Shown here: positions 17,916-24,911 of the stretch, one piece after another
How positions within the stretch are numbered: the first letter of the stretch is position 1
Layout: every line of letters begins with the position of its first letter
NCBI RefSeq assembly: GCF_023559245.1
Contig: NZ_CP097462.1
Location: 1,612,001-1,676,000, forward strand
Length of the DNA: 64,000 bases
Source: Sphingomonas sp. KRR8
GTDB lineage: Bacteria > Pseudomonadota > Alphaproteobacteria > Sphingomonadales > Sphingomonadaceae
Direction of reading: 5' to 3'
Translations under genes and position numbers: made by a program
Notes under the pieces: model-generated
Told to the model about the DNA's origin: nothing
Seen by the model: only the letters and a program-made list of their open reading frames with translations
The model's database searches: none

Positions 17916-18671
17916 GTGATCCGCGTCAACGGAGTTTCGATCGGCGACGATACCGTCGCTCGTGAAATCCAGCATCACCCCGCTCCTACCAAAGAGGAAG
18001 CGGAGCAGTCCGCCGCGACCGCCCTGGTCGTCCGTGAATTGCTCCTGCAGCGCGCAGCCAGCCTGGGGCTCGCCGGCGAGGAGGAAGAGGCCTTGCTCGC
18101 CGGACTCATCGAGACCGAGGTCCGCTCGCCCGATCCCACGAACGAGGAAGTGGAACGCTATTATCGGCGCAACGGACTGCGCTTCACCACGCCCGCCCTG
18201 TACGAGGCCGCGCACATCTTCTTCCCGGCGCGGAAGGACGATGCGCCGGCACGGGAGAAGGCGCGCATCAAGGCGGAAGCGGTGCTGGCCGAGGTGCTGG
18301 CCAATCCGTCCCGGTTCGGCGACCTGGCCCGGGCGCATTCGTCCTGCTCTTCGAAGGACAGTGGCGGGTTGCTTGGCCAGGTCAGCCGCGGCGACACCAA
18401 CCCTGAGCTGGAACAGGCGCTGAGCACCATGGAGCCCGGCACGATCGCCCCTGCCCCTATCGCCAGCCGCCATGGGCTTCACATCCTTCGGCTCGACCGC
18501 CGGGCGCCCGGCAAGACCCTGCCGCTGGAGCAGGTCGAGGCCTGGGTTCGCGCTCACCTGCGCAAGACCTCCAAGCGTCGGGCGGTGGCGCAATATCTTC
18601 AGTTGCTTGCCGGGCAGGCACGGATCGAAGGCATCGAGCTTGCGGGCGCCGATAGCCCGCTGGTGCAATAG
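17916..18671 (+). CDS. Parvulin-type peptidyl-prolyl isomerase in the nar operon
   Basis: This 251-residue protein has an N-terminal helical SurA/NifM-like region (about 1-95) and a PpiC parvulin domain (about 100-210): AAHIFFPARKDD, FGDLARAHSSCSSKDSGGLLGQVSRG and HGLHILRLDRR. Parvulins catalyse proline cis-trans isomerisation. No signal peptide is seen, so it probably acts in the cytoplasm, as NifM does for nitrogenase. GTG 17916 follows GAGGAG by 10 bases and begins 13 bases after narI. Parvulin genes next to narI occur in other denitrifiers; a role in folding or maturing nitrate reductase is inference. Confidence 0.85.
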   Translation: MIRVNGVSIGDDTVAREIQHHPAPTKEEAEQSAATALVVRELLLQRAASLGLAGEEEEALLAGLIETEVRSPDPTNEEVERYYRRNGLRFTTPALYEAAHIFFPARKDDAPAREKARIKAEAVLAEVLANPSRFGDLARAHSSCSSKDSGGLLGQVSRGDTNPELEQALSTMEPGTIAPAPIASRHGLHILRLDRRAPGKTLPLEQVEAWVRAHLRKTSKRRAVAQYLQLLAGQARIEGIELAGADSPLVQ

Positions 18672-18673
18672 CC

Positions 18674-18961
18674 ATGCTGCTTGGGACCCTCGTCAAGCAG
18701 GTGATGCACGCGCAAGGCCCGTTCGCCGACGAGATCGCGGGCAAGGACCCGGAGCTTGCGGCACGGATTGCCGCCGACGCGGAAGCGAAGGGCATGTCCT
18801 CCCCCGACTACATCGCGGACACCATCCAGCGTTTCATGTCAGCCGAGGACGGCGAAAGCTGGACCAGCATTGTCGGCAACATGCAGCGGGCAGATGATCC
18901 CGGCTATGCGTTCATCGAGACGGTAATGCGCAAGCGGCTCAGTCACCAGTGCGCCCATTGA
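18674..18961 (+). CDS. Hypothetical 95-residue protein at the end of the nar operon
   Basis: The start lies 2 bases after the parvulin stop, so it belongs to the nar transcript. The protein is predicted to be soluble and helical, acidic in the middle (KDPELAARIAADAEAKG), with no signal peptide or membrane segment. It ends in HQCAH, a lone terminal cysteine flanked by histidines. I do not recognise a family. Position suggests an accessory role for nitrate reductase. An inverted repeat (CGAGGGGC and GCCCCTCG, 18974-19020) lies downstream but lacks a T-tract. Confidence 0.65.
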   Translation: MLLGTLVKQVMHAQGPFADEIAGKDPELAARIAADAEAKGMSSPDYIADTIQRFMSAEDGESWTSIVGNMQRADDPGYAFIETVMRKRLSHQCAH

Positions 18962-19038
18962 GAGCGTGTCGTTCGAGGGGCTGATCGATCGCTATCGTCG
19001 CTTTCGCCACCGCCCCTCGCCGGCTCGCTTGCCTTCCG

Positions 19039-20247
19039 TCAGAAGGCCCATTCCGCCTGAAGCCAGACCTTGCGAGTATCGACGCCGAAGTCGCGGGCGT
19101 CGTAATTGGCATATTTCGCCAGCAGGCCCACCTTGCCCAGCTTGAAGCCCAGCGAGGCGTCGAACTCATGCCCGTAGCGTAGCCTGCCCTGGTCGCTGTC
19201 GAAGCGGTGGTAGGCGGCGGCGAGGGTCAGCCCCGGAAGCGCCTTCACCCCGTCGAACTTGCGTGCGACGGTCACGTAGGCGTCCTGCAGCCCGTTGGCG
19301 GGCGTGGTCAAGAACAGGTCGGCCCAGCCATTGAACTTGTGCAGGGTCGCCATCGGGGTCTGAACCGCCCAGCCATTGTCGCTGCCCAGCTTCTCATAAC
19401 CCGCCGCGAGGTTGAACTTGGCCAGCGTGGTGCCTGCCTCCACCGCGACGTAATCGGCGGCATAACGGAACGGGTTCGACTTGTAGTTCGATTGCCGCGC
19501 ATAGCTGGCGCGCAGATTGAGCTTCACCTTGTGGCTCAGCGGCACTGAGGTCGTCAGGAAACCGCCATAGGTCTGGTTCGAGTTGGCGAAGAAAAAGGCT
19601 TCGTCGTAATCGATCAGGTAGGCAAACAACTTGCCCTGCAAGGGCCCGACCTTGCCGCCAGCACCAGCGAAGAGGAAGTGACCGTCGTAAGCCGTTCGTG
19701 GACCCGCGTCCCCTCCGAAGATCGTCCGCTGCTTTGTCGCATAGGTAACGTCGACGTTGGCCGGCCCAAGCTTGGCCTCGCCTCGGACCGCGTCGAAGGT
19801 CTGCTCATTCTGCCGCCACCCGACCGAACCCACCCAGCGCTGGTCGTCGAGGTTGATCCGCTGCCGTCCGATGGTCAGCGCGTTGGCGTCTTTCTTAAGC
19901 TGCAGTTGCAGCCGGTTCAGCTCCAGGTTCCTCGGATCCGAAATGCCGGCATATTGCGGGCGCCGCTGCTCGTCGGCGATGGCGAATGGAAAGGCGTTGT
20001 ACTTGGCGATGGGTGCAATTGTGCTCTCGCCTTCGGCCAGAATGCTGACGATCCCGGCCCTGGCCTCGACACCCGCCCGCACGCGAAGAGTGAGCGCATC
20101 AGCGTTCAGCGTTCCCTGATCGACATCCTCGTAGCGCAATCGGGCGTCCACGATCGGTTTGACCTGCACCGCCGGTGCCGCGGTGGCTGCGGTGGCGAAC
20201 ATGAGCAATGGAAACCCGGCGACCATGACGCTCTTGAACTCTGGCAT
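19039..20247 (-). CDS. Alginate-export-like outer-membrane porin
   Basis: This 402-residue precursor has a signal peptide (MVAGFPLLMFATAATA) and then VQVKPIVDARLRYEDVDQ, the start of an alginate-export-family beta-barrel. The blocks GRQRINLDDQRWVGSVGWRQ and TLHKFNGWADLFLTTP are shared by sphingomonad porins of this type. It ends in WLQAEWAF, a terminal phenylalanine barrel signal. The start at 20247 was chosen for the signal peptide and a GGGGAC ribosome site; the longer frame to 20598 is not supported. The substrate is unknown. Lying between nar and Moco genes and having an FNR-like site at the right distance, it could be an anaerobic anion porin, which is inference. Confidence 0.8.
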   Translation of the reverse strand: MPEFKSVMVAGFPLLMFATAATAAPAVQVKPIVDARLRYEDVDQGTLNADALTLRVRAGVEARAGIVSILAEGESTIAPIAKYNAFPFAIADEQRRPQYAGISDPRNLELNRLQLQLKKDANALTIGRQRINLDDQRWVGSVGWRQNEQTFDAVRGEAKLGPANVDVTYATKQRTIFGGDAGPRTAYDGHFLFAGAGGKVGPLQGKLFAYLIDYDEAFFFANSNQTYGGFLTTSVPLSHKVKLNLRASYARQSNYKSNPFRYAADYVAVEAGTTLAKFNLAAGYEKLGSDNGWAVQTPMATLHKFNGWADLFLTTPANGLQDAYVTVARKFDGVKALPGLTLAAAYHRFDSDQGRLRYGHEFDASLGFKLGKVGLLAKYANYDARDFGVDTRKVWLQAEWAF

Positions 20248-20316
20248 GTTGGGGTCCCCACCCGGTCTGTTATGTTGTTGGTGAGCCCGTCCTAGAGGTG
20301 ATGCAGCGGCAGGCTG

Positions 20317-20330
20317 ATGATCTGCCTCAA
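20317..20330. promoter_or_regulatory. Weak FNR/FixK-like box between porin and mobA
   Basis: ATGAT-CTGC-CTCAA matches TTGAT-N4-ATCAA at 8 of 10 positions. Its centre at 20323.5 would give a porin transcript starting near 20282, a 35-base leader. For mobA the geometry is poor, since the predicted start would fall at the initiation codon. Confidence 0.4.
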
Positions 20331-20365
20331 AGTGCAGCCCCTCCGTGCAAGGAAAAGAATGCCCG

Positions 20366-20944
20366 ATGGCGCCGTTGATCGTAGTGCTGGCCGGCGGAGA
20401 GGGGCGCCGAATGGGCGGGGAGAAGCCGCTCCGCCTGCTTGGCGGCGAGACGCTGGTCGATCGTGCGCTGCGCCGGGCACGGCACTGGTCGGACGAGGTC
20501 CGGCTTGCCCTTCGCACGCCGGAGCAGGTGCCCAATCCGGGCGTACCGATCCTGCTCGACGACCCGGATGTTTGGGGTCCGTTGGCAGGCCTCGCCAACG
20601 CCCTTCGCGAAGCGCGCCGAACCGGTCGGACGCATGTCCTGACACTGCCCTGCGACGTCCCGTTCTTGCCTGACGACCTATTGTCCCGGCTCCAGGCCGC
20701 GATTGGCGACGAAGCGGTCGCGATGGCGGAGAGCGACGGGCAATTGCACCCGGTCTGCGCCTTGTGGTCGGTGGGCGTGCTCGACCGTTTAGCATCCTAC
20801 CGCGCGGCGGGCCGTCGCTCGCTCAAGGGGCTGGCGCAGGACGCGGGCATGGTGCTCGTCGACTGGCCCGAGGAGGCCTTTGTCAACGTCAACACGCCGG
20901 CCGACCTGGCCGAGGCCGAGCGCCGGCTTCGATCAGAAGTCTAG
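20366..20944 (+). CDS. mobA: Molybdenum cofactor guanylyltransferase MobA
   Basis: This 192-residue nucleotidyltransferase adds GMP to molybdopterin to make the MGD form of the cofactor that NarG needs. The N-terminal VLAGGEGRRMGGEKPL is the GTP-binding loop (consensus LAGGxxxRMGxxK). LPCDVPFLP holds the metal-binding aspartate, and HPVCALW and VNVNTPADL are typical of MobA. ATG 20366 is preferred; GTG 20345 adds seven residues. The 3' end overlaps moeA convergently by 12 bases. Bis-MGD synthesis fits the neighbouring narG. Confidence 0.93.
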   Translation: MAPLIVVLAGGEGRRMGGEKPLRLLGGETLVDRALRRARHWSDEVRLALRTPEQVPNPGVPILLDDPDVWGPLAGLANALREARRTGRTHVLTLPCDVPFLPDDLLSRLQAAIGDEAVAMAESDGQLHPVCALWSVGVLDRLASYRAAGRRSLKGLAQDAGMVLVDWPEEAFVNVNTPADLAEAERRLRSEV

Positions 20945-22120
20945 AACGTCGACCCGGCTGCCTGACGCAATCGGATCGCGCCCGGGCGGGCGCCGGACCA
21001 GGAGATCGGCCTTCGCCAACACGTGCTGCGCGCTCGAGTCCTGATGCCCGAACAGGTGCACGGTGTCGCCTTTTGCGAAGCCGCGTGAGAAGGTCTCGCG
21101 ATCGCCTGTGGCCTCCAGCTCATGGCCCAAGGCCATCCCTCGCCAGGCGAGGGCGTCCGCCGGGTCGCGTCCGGTCAGAGCGCACAGCAATGGGGCGAGG
21201 AACAACCGCGCCGTCACCAGTGCGGACGTGGGATTGCCGGGCAGACCGAGCACCAGCCGGCCTCGCGCGCGGCCCAGCCAAACCGGCTTGCCGGGCTTGA
21301 TCGCCACTTTCGAGAAGATGAGCTCCAGCCCCGAGGCGGCGAACATCGTCTTGGCGAAGTCTTTCTCGCCAACCGAAGCCCCACCGGTGACCACGACCAG
21401 ATCGGCTTGGGCCAGTGCGCCTGGCGCGGCTTCTTCCATGACCTGCAGGTCGTCCGGCAGGCGGATGGCGCCTTCGCAATGACCGCCCCATTCCTCGGCC
21501 AGGGCCGCGACCCCGAAACTGACGCTCTCGGGAATGGCATGCTTGCTGTTGCGGGCGGTTCCGGGCTCCACCAGCTCGTCACCGGTACTGAGCAAGAGGA
21601 TTCTCGGCTGCCGCGCGACGGCCAGCCGGTCCAGATCCGCGCCCGCGGCCGCCACCAGCGCGCGCGCCGACAGCACCATGCCTGGCGCGAGCAATTGTTC
21701 GCCTCTAGCGAAATCGGAGCCAGCGCGGCGGATGTGGCGCGCCGTGGATAAGGGGCTGCGAAACCGGGCACGGTCGTCGTCCCGCTCCACCGTTTCTTGA
21801 ACGACCACCCGGTCCGCCCCGGCAGGCACCTGCGCTCCCGTAAAGATGCGTAAGCAGCTGCCCGGGGGAAGGTCGCCCGCAAACGGGCGTCCGGCGAAGC
21901 TTTCTCCGGCGATCGGTAGTGTGGCCGGGAGCGCGGCGAGGTCGCCATCGCGCACCGCATAGCCATCCATGGCCGAAACGTCCGCCGGCGGCGACTGCAC
22001 TTGCGCAATCACGGCCTCGGCCAAGACGCGGCCGTGCGCTCGCCGGAGTGGAACCCGCTCAATTCCCAGCAGCCGACCAGCGGAGGCCGCCAGCGCCCAG
22101 GCCTCGTCGAATCCGATCAT
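20933..22120 (-). CDS. moeA: Molybdopterin molybdenumtransferase MoeA
   Basis: The 395-residue enzyme inserts molybdate into adenylylated molybdopterin. Motifs in order: [10 protein letters not shown] near residue 50, [15 protein letters not shown] near 105, [12 protein letters not shown] near 180, [13 protein letters not shown] near 245 and [27 protein letters not shown] near 275. These give the four-domain MoeA layout. It is the last gene of moaD-moaE-moaB-moaC-moeA, overlapping the moaC stop by 4 bases (ATGA). Length and motifs are normal. Confidence 0.96.
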   Translation of the reverse strand: MIGFDEAWALAASAGRLLGIERVPLRRAHGRVLAEAVIAQVQSPPADVSAMDGYAVRDGDLAALPATLPIAGESFAGRPFAGDLPPGSCLRIFTGAQVPAGADRVVVQETVERDDDRARFRSPLSTARHIRRAGSDFARGEQLLAPGMVLSARALVAAAGADLDRLAVARQPRILLLSTGDELVEPGTARNSKHAIPESVSFGVAALAEEWGGHCEGAIRLPDDLQVMEEAAPGALAQADLVVVTGGASVGEKDFAKTMFAASGLELIFSKVAIKPGKPVWLGRARGRLVLGLPGNPTSALVTARLFLAPLLCALTGRDPADALAWRGMALGHELEATGDRETFSRGFAKGDTVHLFGHQDSSAQHVLAKADLLVRRPPGRDPIASGSRVDVLDF

Positions 22121-22590
22121 CGTTGCCAGCTGCCGGACTTGCCACCGGTCTTGCTGGCGACCTGCACGGCACCGATCACCATGGTGCGGTCAATGGCCTT
22201 GAGCATGTCGAACAGCGTCAGGCAGGCGACCGACACGGCGGTCAGCGCCTCCATCTCGACGCCTGTCACGCCGACGGTCTTCACTTCCGCTTCGACGCTG
22301 AACCCGGGCAGGCCCTCGACGGCCTTAATCCGCAGCTCGACCTTGGCGAGCGGCAGCGGATGACACAGTGGGATGAGATCGGAAGTGCGCTTGGCCGCCA
22401 TGATCCCGGCAAGTTCGGCCGTCTGGACCACCGCACCCTTGGGAGCAGTACCGGCCAGCACCGTGGCCAGCGTTTCAGGAAGGCAAGTGAGCTGGCCGGT
22501 CGCAATCGCCACCCGCTCGGTCGGCACCTTGCCCGACACGTCGACCATGCGCGCCCGTCCACTTTCGTCGAGGTGGGTCAGCTCGCTCAT
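22117..22590 (-). CDS. moaC: Cyclic pyranopterin monophosphate synthase MoaC
   Basis: This 157-residue protein completes the MoaA reaction to form cyclic pyranopterin monophosphate. It starts [21 protein letters not shown], the normal N-terminus. Key segments are [13 protein letters not shown], with the catalytic histidine region, [20 protein letters not shown] and a C-terminal KTGGKSGSW with the catalytic lysine. The start at 22590 overlaps the moaB stop as ATGA; the longer frame to 22692 is an extension into moaB. Confidence 0.96.
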   Translation of the reverse strand: MSELTHLDESGRARMVDVSGKVPTERVAIATGQLTCLPETLATVLAGTAPKGAVVQTAELAGIMAAKRTSDLIPLCHPLPLAKVELRIKAVEGLPGFSVEAEVKTVGVTGVEMEALTAVSVACLTLFDMLKAIDRTMVIGAVQVASKTGGKSGSWQR

Positions 22591-23126
22591 GCGCACACGT
22601 GCCGCAGCCGGGGGATCTGCCCTGCGAGGGAGCAGGGCCGATAGCGGCTGTCGAGTTCCAGTCCCAGCACCAGGTCCCATGCGTCCCGGCAAGCGCCGGT
22701 GGAGCCTGGCAGGCAGAAGATAAAGGTGTTCTCGATCTGCCCGGCGAAGGCCCGCGACTGAAGCGTCGACACGCCAACGGTGCCGAGGCTCGCCTGGTGG
22801 AAGACGATAGCAAAACCGTCCATCTCGCGCCGGAACAATGGCTTGACCGCCTCGGGCGTGACATCGCGCGGAGAGAAGCCGGTTCCCCCGGTCGAGAGGA
22901 TGAGGTCGACACTTTCATCCGCCACCCAGGCCTGAACCTGGTGCCGGATGGCGTCCACGTCGTCGCTGACGATGGCCTTTCCGGCAAGCTCGTGCCCTGC
23001 CCCCGTCAGCCGGTCGACAAGCGTACCACCCGATGTGTCGTTCGCCTCGGTGCGCGTGTCCGACACGGTCAGGACGGCGATGCGCAGCGGGTAGAAGGGG
23101 AGGCTTTCGTCTATTCGTCCGGGCAC
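22587..23126 (-). CDS. moaB: Molybdenum cofactor biosynthesis protein MoaB
   Basis: This 179-residue MogA/MoaB-family protein adenylylates molybdopterin before molybdate insertion. [18 protein letters not shown] near residue 18 and [19 protein letters not shown] near 75 are the MPT-binding signatures. The start is GTG 23126, overlapping the moaE stop by one base, and the end overlaps moaC. MogA and MoaB cannot be told apart with certainty by eye; the DTSG motif with this operon position favours MoaB. Confidence 0.93.
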   Translation of the reverse strand: MPGRIDESLPFYPLRIAVLTVSDTRTEANDTSGGTLVDRLTGAGHELAGKAIVSDDVDAIRHQVQAWVADESVDLILSTGGTGFSPRDVTPEAVKPLFRREMDGFAIVFHQASLGTVGVSTLQSRAFAGQIENTFIFCLPGSTGACRDAWDLVLGLELDSRYRPCSLAGQIPRLRHVCA

Positions 23127-23590
23127 TATTCTCTACTCCATTGTGCGCGTTCCTGATGATCCTGGTCGGTCGGTTCGATCCAGGTCGAGCCTCCGGGGCC
23201 ATCCTCGCGCTTCCAGAACATGGCTTCGGTCTTCAGCCGGTCCATCAGATAATCAGCCGCCTCGAATGCCGCCCTTCGATGAGCCGACGCTGCACCGACC
23301 CAGACGATGGCTTCGCCGGGCGCGATGCCGCCGGCGCGGTGAACCACCTCCACCGCCTGCACATCGAACCGGCGTGTCGCGGCTTCCGCGATCTCGTCCA
23401 GGGATTGCTGGGTCAGCCGGGGATGATGCTGCAGGAACAGGCGCTGCACGGCCGAGCCGCCGCGATCCTGCCCGCGCGCCAGGCCAGTGAAGGTCACGAC
23501 CGCGCCGGCGCCCGAACCAAGCCGCCGTTCGAAGGAGGCAAGCGCGTCCGCTGCATGGAACGCCTCCAGCACCAGACGTGCCTTCCACAT
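23126..23590 (-). CDS. moaE: Molybdopterin synthase catalytic subunit MoaE
   Basis: The 154-residue large subunit of molybdopterin synthase transfers sulfur from MoaD thiocarboxylate to the pterin. Visible are GAVVTFTGLARGQD near residue 29, VVHRAGGIAPGEAIVWV near 83 and AFEAADYLMDRLKTEAMFWK near 108, which holds the catalytic lysine pair. Note that one usual block is LFLQHHPRLTQQSL instead of the LxLEHYPGMTE form. It lies 3 bases after moaD. Confidence 0.95.
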   Translation of the reverse strand: MWKARLVLEAFHAADALASFERRLGSGAGAVVTFTGLARGQDRGGSAVQRLFLQHHPRLTQQSLDEIAEAATRRFDVQAVEVVHRAGGIAPGEAIVWVGAASAHRRAAFEAADYLMDRLKTEAMFWKREDGPGGSTWIEPTDQDHQERAQWSRE

Positions 23591-23593
23591 CGT

Positions 23594-23839
23594 TCAGCCG
23601 CCGGACACGGGCGGGAAGAACTCCACCGTGTCGGCAACCGACACGTGCCTGTCTTCATTCACCACCGTGTCGCCGACGATCGCCCGCACGCCCGGGCTCA
23701 TGAACTGTGCTTCGGCCTGCGGAAAATAGCGCGCGAGTTCCACGCGCAGCTCCGCGATGGAGCAACCGCCTGGCGGAGGATCGAGCTGAACCTGCTTGCC
23801 GAGCAGATCCCCCAAACGGCCGTAAAGGCGCACGTCCAT
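23594..23839 (-). CDS. moaD: Molybdopterin synthase sulfur carrier subunit MoaD
   Basis: This 81-residue ubiquitin-fold protein ends in PPVSGG; the C-terminal Gly-Gly is activated and thiocarboxylated to give sulfur to MoaE. DVRLYGRLGDLLG at the N-terminus and DTVEFFPPVSGG at the C-terminus are standard. It heads the five-gene Moco operon. The adenylyltransferase MoeB that activates MoaD is not in this window. Confidence 0.94.
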   Translation of the reverse strand: MDVRLYGRLGDLLGKQVQLDPPPGGCSIAELRVELARYFPQAEAQFMSPGVRAIVGDTVVNEDRHVSVADTVEFFPPVSGG

Positions 23840-23936
23840 ATTCAGCCTCGCTTTTGGCAGCGCTCGTCAGCCGCAACCCGCCAAACGTCAACTAAGGAAC
23901 AACACCGATCCACTCTCCGCGACACCGAGGCCTAAC

Positions 23937-24212
23937 ATGCACAACGGGGTGGGAATGCGATCTACCGGTATTGATGGGACAAACTTGGCATCTCTCCCCA
24001 TGGCGCGCTGCCACGCTGTTAGGATGATTGCTGAGGTTCTGCGTGACTCACCTGAGATGTACTGGGAGCACCATTGCTACCGTGTCACCGTTACCGACGA
24101 TGTTGGGCTAACGCTTTTCACGGTGGAAATGAACTCAACAGACTCAGCCGCCATACGGCCCACAACGGCCGCAGAAGTCGCTTCCAGCCGTCCGGGATGG
24201 ATTCAGTCATAG
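23937..24212 (+). CDS. DUF6894 family protein, N-terminally short
   Basis: This 91-residue protein contains GTNLASLPMARCHAVRMIAEVL and YRVTVTDDVGLTLFTVEM, split here, which I recognise as the core of DUF6894 proteins common in sphingomonads and rhizobia. Most members begin with an RYFFDVHNG-like strand; here the frame starts at MHNGVG, and the bases before it do not encode the missing strand. GAGG lies 6 bases upstream of the ATG, so it may still be translated. Function is unknown for the family. Confidence 0.55.
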   Translation: MHNGVGMRSTGIDGTNLASLPMARCHAVRMIAEVLRDSPEMYWEHHCYRVTVTDDVGLTLFTVEMNSTDSAAIRPTTAAEVASSRPGWIQS

Positions 24213-24213
24213 C

Positions 24214-24250
24214 GCGAACGTCCGCTTCCCACCCATTGCAGACATTTCGC
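24214..24250. repeat. Degenerate intergenic repeat copy
   Basis: The segment reads GCGAACGTCCGCTTCCCACC followed by CATTGCAGACATTTCGC. The CGTCCGCT core is shared in reverse complement with the repeat region at 2020-2176 and with 27175-27190. A further relative, GCAGACAGTCTGCTTTTCG, lies at 24811-24829. These are short and imperfect, so membership in one family is tentative. Confidence 0.4.
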
Positions 24251-24262
24251 CGGGGACTGGCC

Positions 24263-24706
24263 TTATTGTCGCGGACGCTGCTGTGCGGAGACTGACTTGA
24301 TAAGTAGCGGTCCCGTCCCGCTCTCGGGTAAAGGTGATGCGGCCTGGTCCAGGGCGGCGTCAATTAGCGAAAGGACGTTCGGGCTTTCGAGCAGCGACAC
24401 AGGACGAAGCTTGATGTGCCGTGCCTTGGATCCGCTTCCTTCCATAATCTTGTTCGGATCGTCCAGCTTGGCTCCGTTCAGCAGGAACAGGGTGACATAG
24501 CGAGGGTACACGGCAAGGGACACGATCGCTTGGGAAGCCTTGTCCGTCGGTCCGAAGCCGATCGCGAGAGCGTTGTAATTGTCATAGACGAGCCGCGTTG
24601 CCGACGGCATCCGGGCTTCAAGAAAAGCGATTGCGTGCCGTGCGTCGGCAGCAACGGCTGGCGCGTACTTGTCGATCATCGAATCGAGCTTCGCTTTCGC
24701 GTCCAC
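24263..24706 (-). CDS. DUF1801 domain-containing protein
   Basis: This 147-residue cytoplasmic protein starts MDAKAKLDSMIDKYAP and carries LVYDNYNALAIGFGP and YPRYVTLFLLNGAKLDDP, which match the DUF1801 (YdhG-like) fold. Family members bind small ligands but no enzymatic role is established. The C-terminal 20 residues (KSVSAQQRPRQ) look unstructured and may be an extension. It stands alone between repeat-bearing gaps. The 205 bases 24707-24911 hold no gene I can support. Confidence 0.6.
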   Translation of the reverse strand: MDAKAKLDSMIDKYAPAVAADARHAIAFLEARMPSATRLVYDNYNALAIGFGPTDKASQAIVSLAVYPRYVTLFLLNGAKLDDPNKIMEGSGSKARHIKLRPVSLLESPNVLSLIDAALDQAASPLPESGTGPLLIKSVSAQQRPRQ

Positions 24707-24911
24707 GTCGGCAATCTACGCCAACCGGTCCAAAAGTCAGCTCTCCACCCCAACCTGCCGCTCGACTGAGTCGGGCCCTCCAAGCAGCTATCGTCAGGAT
24801 CTGGCCGAACGCAGACAGTCTGCTTTTCGACGTTAAGTCGATGTTCCGGACACTCGTTCAGCCAGGCCGCGGACGACCGGATTCGACCCAAAGCAGATAA
24901 TTACTGACGGC

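Noticed and set aside
18974..19020. Inverted repeat CGAGGGGC/GCCCCTCG after the nar operon as a terminator
   Set aside because: The arms are 8 bases with a long loop and no T-tract, too weak to call; it is only mentioned in the neighbouring gene.
20250..20598. Long N-terminal extension of the porin frame
   Set aside because: It overlaps the divergent mobA start and lacks coding character; the signal peptide starts at 20247.
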